NCBI GenBank assembly: GCA_948146395.1 | Contig: OX411551.1 | Location: 46,286,796 to 46,350,795, forward strand | DNA: 64,000 bases | Origin: Fragum whitleyi | Taxonomy: Eukaryota > Mollusca > Bivalvia > Cardiida > Cardiidae | Reading direction: 5' to 3' | Part shown: positions 58,782-64,000 of the stretch, one piece after another | Layout of the letters: the number at the start of each line of letters is the position of its first letter | How positions within the stretch are numbered: the first letter of the stretch is position 1 | Notes under the pieces: model-generated | What the model saw: the letters and a program-made list of their open reading frames with translations, nothing else | The model's database searches: none | What the model was told of the DNA's origin: nothing | Program-made: the position numbers and the translations under genes

Positions 58782-58943
58782 CAGGGTTCCCACTGACTTT
58801 TAAATTTGGGGGTTAAAACAGTCATTTTACAGCAACGTTGTACCCCCTTTACATGAAACAAAGAAGGCTACTTGCAAAAAATGGGGGTAAGAGGTTCAAT
58901 TTGGGGGTGAAAAACCCCTATTTGAGGGTTTTTGGGAACCCTG
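58782..58943. mobile_element. MITE with CAGGGTTCCC ends and ATTTG duplication
   Basis: CAGGGTTCCCACTGACTTTT at the left, GGGAACCCTG at the right, flanked by ATTTG on both sides. The termini resemble hAT ends, but the duplication I can see is 5 bp rather than 8. Confidence 0.65.
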
Positions 58944-59449
58944 ATTTGTAAAGACAGTGAAAAATGGCCAAAATATTCATAGTCTGCACAAAATATTATC
59001 ATTTGTTTGGAAAAAAGGTGTCCAAAACCTCTGTTGAACTCTTAGTGACCTTGATTTTGTAGGTATGGGCCTTTTAAGAGGCTTCAAGATTTTGTAAAAT
59101 CACACCCAAAATGGTCGATTTCAACCTCTGAAAAGAGAAATGGGGTTCTATTATAGCATGGGGCTCTAAAAGAATTTTCGTAACTAAAAATATATATTTG
59201 AAAATATAAAGTAAATCTAACCCAATTTTTCCTGTGCAAATCAGAAATGTTTAGAATTTGTATTTTCAAAATGAATACAGGGTCTGAATGAATGCAGTCC
59301 GTGCTTTCAGTACTTTAATTTTAATGAAATTTTGCCAATGGTTTATTCAGCATGACATTATGGTCAAGTTCATTGTGATGCAAATAATAAAAATCAAACT
59401 TTATGTCACAGTCTACTATAGATGAGTGATCAAAAGTCAATTTTGTCCA

Positions 59450-59990
59450 GGGGTCTGGAAATACAGCCTTTTCTCCATTTGTCCATGAACTAGTAAAAGT
59501 CGATTTCCCACTTGTCCAGGATCACAATTAACTTGCCCACCAAAATGAATTGACAAAATATTGAGAAAAAGTTCTTTGTAATGAAGAAAATGCTGTAACC
59601 CAGCATTTTCTTCATTAAAGACAATGTTTTGTCACCTTGATACAAAACAAAAGGATGATTTTCTTCGAAGATCTTTTTATGCCCCCGATAGGGAGGCATC
59701 ATAAATTTGACTTGTCCGTCCGTCCGTCTGTCCGTCCGTCCGTCTGTCCGTCCGTCCGTCCTTCATTCCGTCCAAAAACTTTAACATTGGCCATAACTTC
59801 TAAATCAAAGCGCTGTCGGGGGCATTGTCATCTTACAGTGACAGCTCTTGTTAGTACTGTAGTAAGATTTGCTCTGGTATTTACTTGTGAACAAATGGCC
59901 TAGAAAAATGTACTTGCCTGCAAGTGGAACAGCCCATGTGGGACAAGTCGGGCATTGGAATTCCACACACCTGTTGTTTATTACATTATA
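59450..59990. mobile_element. Dispersed repeat (CTGGAAATACAG...GAATTCCACAC) with nested CCGTCCGT element
   Basis: Outer ends match 60650-61070. Inside, 59680-59860 has ATGCCCCCGATAGGGAGGCA, then CCGTCCGTCTGTCCGTCCGT repeats, then TGTCGGGGGCATTGTC and CAGTGACAGCTCTTGTTA, a compact dispersed element. A hairpin (GAAGAAAATGCTG / CAGCATTTTCTTC) sits at 59582-59614. Confidence 0.65.
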
Positions 59991-60649
59991 TTGCCAAAAC
60001 TGACCTTTGATCACTCACTCAAATTTGTGCATCTAGTATAGTTGATGGATACAAGTCAATCTGTGAATCTATAGTAACTGTTGATGGGTACAAGTCAAAC
60101 AGGAATAAAATTAACGACTGACTTGAAATTTGAAACTGAATTAATATTTTAGGTTAGCCACAGCCAGGCTGCCAGAGGGCAAAATGTAACAATTATACAA
60201 ATTTAAAAGAAATTGTAGACAATTGGTCAACCCATTAATGGTGCATGAACAATTTGATGTCTCAATGAAAGGTCATTTAGTGCCTTTACTTTCTATATTA
60301 CATTGTTGCCATAAAGCTAAGTATAGGGTAATTAGAAATCGACATGAAATTAGTTAATTATCAGACCTGTCACACAAAATGGCACCTTCATTTACATAAA
60401 GATCAAACCAAATGATCATTATCGAATGAAGTTGAACAAAAATATTTCGTTATCTTTATATACTTATTTTACATTCTACAATATTTCCACAGATACTAAC
60501 TACTAGTACATTTTGTATCATGAAAATTTGGGATCATGTTGCTGTCTATGAATGGACAAATGACCTGCATTTGATCTAATATCTTTTTCATATACTTTAA
60601 TCTGCTTCTGTTTAATGTCCTGCTTGGTCCTTTTCTTGTATGGAGGATC

Positions 60650-61070
60650 TATGCAAGGGTGTGGAAATACAGAATTTCTCCACTTGTCCCCAGTCAAGAA
60701 AAAATATAATTTTCTACCTGTCCAAGATAAAAAAGAAAATTGTCCGCAAAGAAGAATATCATTCTGTTTTGTGAAACCATTGGTTTTTTTTAAATGAAGT
60801 AAATACTTTCAGCATTTTCTTCATTGAAAACAAAGTTTTCTACCCTTTTAATATTAACATTTTGATAATCATTCTCTTACTAAGTAAATACTACGACAAT
60901 CATTAGAATGGTACTGAACAGATCTAAAACTTAGATCTGTTCAGTACCATTCTAATGATTGTTGTAGTATTTACTTGTCCACAGACAAGTGGCAAAGAAA
61001 AAAGTACTTGTCTTCAGGTAGAAAAACCTGTGTCGTACAAGTCGGGCATGGGAATTCCACAACCCTGATC
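60650..61070. mobile_element. Dispersed repeat (GTGTGGAAATACAG...GAATTCCACAAC), second copy
   Basis: Same ends as 59450-59990. It contains a near-perfect hairpin at 60882-60976 whose 43-bp arms (AAGTAAATACTACGACAATC onward) differ by one base. Confidence 0.65.
60882..60976. repeat. Near-perfect 43-bp-arm hairpin
   Basis: AAGTAAATACTACGACAATC...CAGATCT, a loop of AAAACTT, then the reverse complement with a single change. Confidence 0.9.
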
Positions 61071-61297
61071 CATGCACAGATTCAGGGCTAGGCACAGGGG
61101 CTAAAGACATCCAAAAATATGGACATTAAGCTGGAAAGCTTAAATAATCAAAGAACTATTAAGAAAAATACGGTAAGTTGGCCAATGAAATGTTTGAATT
61201 ATTACTGTAAGCATATAACCAAACAGTTACTATAGTTACCACTAACTGTATTTTTGAATGCCCATTGGGATAATTATATTGTAGAAAATTACAAATC

Positions 61298-61371
61298 GAT
61301 GGCTCAGCGCGAAACAGCTGTAACTCCCTATATGTTTATAGGGAGTTACAACCGTTTCACACTGAGCCATC
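61298..61371. mobile_element. Hairpin MITE, GGCTCAG family, copy 2
   Basis: CGATGGCTCAGCGCGAAACA onward, with its imperfect reverse complement around a TGTTTA loop, 90 bases upstream of the RhoGAP 5'UTR exon. Confidence 0.75.
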
Positions 61372-61460
61372 GAAATAGGGTAGGACCATCTCTAAAAAAG
61401 GGGTCACTTATTGTACCTTTTCTGTTTAATTGAAATGTTTTCTCATTATTTTAATTTCAG

Positions 61461-61773
61461 ATATTCGAGTGTGTTTTGTGGTGAACCAAGTTCCCAAGAG
61501 AGCCCATACTGTACTGTCAGGTTACTAGACTATCTTACCAGTGGTACCAGACTACACTTTTGCTGAATCAAAGTCAAAGAAGTACTGCCAGATACCACAA
61601 AGGAAGCAATTCACCTATAGATTGCCTTTGAAACTGTTGACCGATATCAAAATGAGAGATTTTCATTTAAACTCAAATGGTCTTAAGGACAGAACCAGCG
61701 AGAAATGCCTTTCCAAGTTTGTCGATACATGAATCCTGTTATCTAGCAGGGATAATACTAGACAAACTTTGCA
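61461..61773 (+). other. 5'UTR part of the p190 RhoGAP exon, with upstream ORFs
   Basis: A good acceptor (TTTTAATTTCAG) ends at 61460, so this exon probably begins at 61461 and upstream exons lie further left. It contains a 26-codon upstream ORF (61652-61732, starting MRDFHLNS) and a short second one (61729-61746) before the main ATG at 61774. These could lower translation of the main frame. Confidence 0.6.
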
Positions 61774-62176
61774 ATGGCTAAAAAGCCTGATGGAAGAACT
61801 TTCAACATCAGCGTCATCGGGCTTTCAGGGGGCGAGAAGGAAAAGGGGATTTATGGGATTGGAAAATCATGTTTGTGCAATAGATTTATCCATCAGGTCG
61901 AGGATAAATATCATCAAGAACATATCTCTGTTTTGAGTCAGTCGGATTTTGGTGGGCGTGTCATAAACAATGACCATTTCCTGTACTGGGGGGATGTCAC
62001 AAAAACAGATGAGGGGAATAATTTCACATTCCACGTGATTGAACAGACTGAGTTTATTGATGATGTTTCTTTTACACCGTTTAAAACGGGGCGTACAGAT
62101 CCATATGCCAAACGCTGTGTACAGACCAAAGTCCAGTCTGCAGAGAAACTGATGTATATTTGTAAGGATCAGTTAG
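61774..62176 (+). CDS. ARHGAP35: p190 RhoGAP, first coding exon (N-terminal GTPase domain, first half)
   Basis: 134 codons plus one base. [15 protein letters not shown], then [11 protein letters not shown] (P-loop), then [28 protein letters not shown] and [14 protein letters not shown] are hallmarks of the N-terminal GTPase domain of ARHGAP35/ARHGAP5 (p190A/B RhoGAP), cytoplasmic regulators that switch off Rho and act on the actin cytoskeleton. The frame reads on to a stop at 62185, but a donor (TTAG|GTATGG) after 62176 in phase 1 joins perfectly to the acceptor at 63385. The ATG has a usable context (GCAATGG). Vertebrates have two paralogues; an invertebrate usually has one, so the symbol denotes the family. 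Confidence 0.9.
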
Positions 62177-62668
62177 GTATGGGTTAAATTTTGTCATGTT
62201 AATTTCTTTGAATCATCCAGCTGACAGTGATATTTTTATTACGGGACTGCTCAACTTACAGGGACCAGAACGTTGATTTCATAGATTTTCTTTTGACAAA
62301 TAAGAAAGATAATTTTCATTTCATATTTACATTATGGTATAATTCTGAATTTAATACATAATCTGATGTTTTAGTTAAGTTCTATTTGGAACTGTTTTAA
62401 TTGAAAATGAGACTATCTCAACAAAGGACTATGTCAAAATATTTCTAAGGCAGTGGACCTGTTATAGTTCTGCTATGTTTTGGAAGTAATGAACTTTAGA
62501 AGTGTTATCCGAGGCTTCCTAATGACTTAATTAGGAAACCGAGAGTTAACATTGCTAAAGATCATGAGTTGTGAAATGTTTTGAAACAGGTCCAAAAGCT
62601 TCAACTTGTGATGATATTTAAATGAAAATTTTCAGCTATTATTATTATAATGAAGGAAAACACTTATT

Positions 62669-63112
62669 CAGGGTTTGACACTAACTTTTAAGAAAAAAGA
62701 GTCTAACGGACTACCAACTTGTGAAATAAAGGAGTCCAAGCTAAAATTATGGAGTCAAAATATTCATTTTATGGGAGTAATTGTGGAAAAGAAGAAATTG
62801 TTCGTAACAAGCAATTTCCTCTTTTTCCGCAATAATTACCCCAGAATTATTAGAAGGTTTTCTTTCAAAATAATTGGTAGATAATAAACGAATGTAATAT
62901 GCAGCTACCTTCATTTCACAGAGATCTGAAACTTTGACAAGTAGACTAAAAGTTTGTTGTTAGAATCTTAAAGGATTTTTCTCCTATCATTTGTTTTAGG
63001 AATTATTTTATGACTAAGGAGTCCATCAGACTCCTATCATGCAAAGTAAAGGAATCCTGCCCACAAAGTAAGGAGGCTTGGACTCCCGGACTCCTCTTAG
63101 TGTTGAACCCTG
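62669..63112. mobile_element. MITE, 444 bp, CAGGGTTTGACAC ends, CTTATT duplication
   Basis: Begins CAGGGTTTGACACTAACTTT and ends CTTAGTGTTGAACCCTG. CTTATT flanks both sides (62663-62668 and 63113-63118). Confidence 0.75.
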
Positions 63113-63151
63113 CTTATTATGCATATGAGAAAGGTTGCCTTTACTTCTGTT

Positions 63152-63376
63152 TCAACCCTTTGCTGTTTAATCCCTGCTTTCTATGTGCCTTTGATTTTAT
63201 GATTGAGAAAATATTGTGAAAAAAGAAGAAATTGCTTCTGACAAGCAATTTCTTCTTTTTCCACACTATTTTCTACCCTACTGAATGGTTATTTTCCAAA
63301 TTAAATCCACTTTAAATTTCTGCAAAACCTTTGAATTTTGACATGTCCAAAATTTTGTAAAACAAGAAATTGTTTA
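63152..63376. mobile_element. TTAA-family hairpin MITE next to the RhoGAP acceptor
   Basis: TCAACCCTTTGCTGTTTAAT at the left (TTAA changed to TCAA), family hairpin in the middle, and a decayed right end, AACAAGAAATTGTTTAA. The exon 2 acceptor lies 9 bases further on, so the MITE tail supplies the branch-point region. Confidence 0.7.
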
Positions 63377-63385
63377 ATTTTGTAG

Positions 63386-64000
63386 GTATGGAAACTGATA
63401 GTGCCTATGAGCAGAAGCTCATGCCGGAAGGTAAAATGTTGATAGACGGAATTGTGTGTTGTTTTGACGTCAGCAAAGTACCAGAACGAAGTATCGAAAA
63501 ACAGGTCGATGTGTGTATAGCACTTTTAAATAATGCCCTTAAAACTAAGAAACCTGTTGTCTTAGCAACCACAAAGAATGACTCCTTGGAAGCTGATTAT
63601 CTAAAGGAAGTGGAAAAAATATTAATGAGAAAGGAGTTTAAGAATTCGGTACACCTTGTCGAGACATCGGCACATGAGAATATCAATATAGAAACTGCTT
63701 TCATCTTACTAGCCCACCTTATTGATAAATCTAAAACACGAACTAAAGTCATGCCTTATAACGAAGCTGCGAAAGCTCGTAAAGAAATGTGTGAAGTGGC
63801 AAGGGAAGCATTTAAGAATTTACTTCGGAACAAAATAACGGACTGGAAAACAACCTGGGCAAATGCAAGAAAGAAATTAGAAAAGGAGTCGGACTATCAA
63901 CATTTTGTGGACTTGTTTGGTACTGACCAAGCTCGCACGCAAGTTAGACAGCACACTCGGCAATTACGCGAGGATATTGTGAAAAAGAAACAGACTTTGT
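63386..64000 (+). CDS. ARHGAP35: p190 RhoGAP, second coding exon (rest of GTPase domain and FF1), partial
   Basis: Enters in phase 1 (completing a Gly codon) and is open to the window edge, 205 codons. It continues with MPEGKMLIDGIVCCFDVS, VVLATTKND (the NKxD-like G4 motif), HLVETSAHENINIETAF (G5, ETSA) and LAHLIDKSKTRTKVMPY. The first FF domain follows: KARKEMCEVAREAFKNLLRN, ITDWKTTWANARKKLEK, SDYQHFVDLFGTDQARTQVR. FF domains bind transcription and signalling partners. The remaining FF repeats and the C-terminal RhoGAP domain must lie beyond the window. No frameshifts, unlike the mobile-element genes. Confidence 0.9.

Larger units (their letters stand above)
62177..63385 (+). other. RhoGAP intron with two MITEs
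   Basis: 1.2 kb, GTATGG to TTTGTAG. Contains the 62669-63112 and 63152-63376 elements; nothing coding. A further hairpin (AGAAGAAATTGTTCG / AACAAGCAATTTCCTCTT) sits inside the first element. Confidence 0.75.

Overview
The window is animal nuclear DNA, AT-rich and full of repeats. It has spliced genes with GT-AG introns, a metazoan p190-type RhoGAP gene at the right edge, a Maverick/Polinton element, a non-LTR retrotransposon fragment and many hairpin MITEs. Dispersed repeats whose heads are rich in CCGTCCGT look like those of marine invertebrates, most likely a bivalve mollusc. That last step is inference, and I cannot name the species.

Region by region. (1) 1-1381 is repeat DNA, ending in the array that was the target of an insertion. 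(2) 1382-31500 is one 30.1-kb Maverick/Polinton. It has near-identical terminal inverted repeats of about 290 bp and a 6-bp target duplication (CATAGT/CATGGT). An uninterrupted paralogous target lies at 38229-38234. Its left arm carries, all on the minus strand, a decayed adenain-like protease, an intact penton-like minor capsid gene, a broken packaging ATPase, and a protein-primed type B DNA polymerase interrupted only by two in-frame TAG codons. I found no integrase or major capsid gene; the right arm (25508-30500) looks decayed.

(3) Inside the Maverick, 10791-25499 looks like a second, nested transposon of about 14.7 kb. Removing it leaves a Maverick of about 15.4 kb, a usual size. The nested element has candidate ~43-bp terminal inverted repeats. 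It has two subterminal arrays of a GTGTCAA-GTTACATC motif, palindromic with a 222-bp period on the left and single with a ~172-bp period on the right. It also carries one long plus-strand gene. That gene joins a basic N-terminal region, a zinc-binding and RNase H/DDE-like transposase region (broken), an OTU cysteine-protease domain (intact), eight short acidic exons that are all phase 2-2 symmetric, and a tryptophan-rich last exon. This gene and its arrays are the best candidate for an undescribed system in the window.

(4) 31501-45120 holds two diverged copies of a ~6-7-kb segment, each containing a ~140-bp tandem array; copy B carries extra insertions, including a LINE 3' fragment. (5) 45120-61460 has no gene I can support and contains many MITE-like hairpins, tandem arrays and a tRNA-like sequence. 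(6) 61461-64000 is the start of a p190 RhoGAP (ARHGAP35/ARHGAP5-type) gene: a 5'UTR, an exon for the first half of the GTPase domain, an intron holding two MITEs, and an exon running off the window through the rest of the GTPase domain and the first FF domain.

How the pieces relate: the Maverick genes would have supplied replication (PolB), genome packaging (ATPase) and capsid parts (penton, protease). The nested element probably mobilised itself with the DDE-like protein acting on its subterminal sites. Both elements carry disabling lesions in some genes while others remain open. Only the RhoGAP gene belongs to the host.
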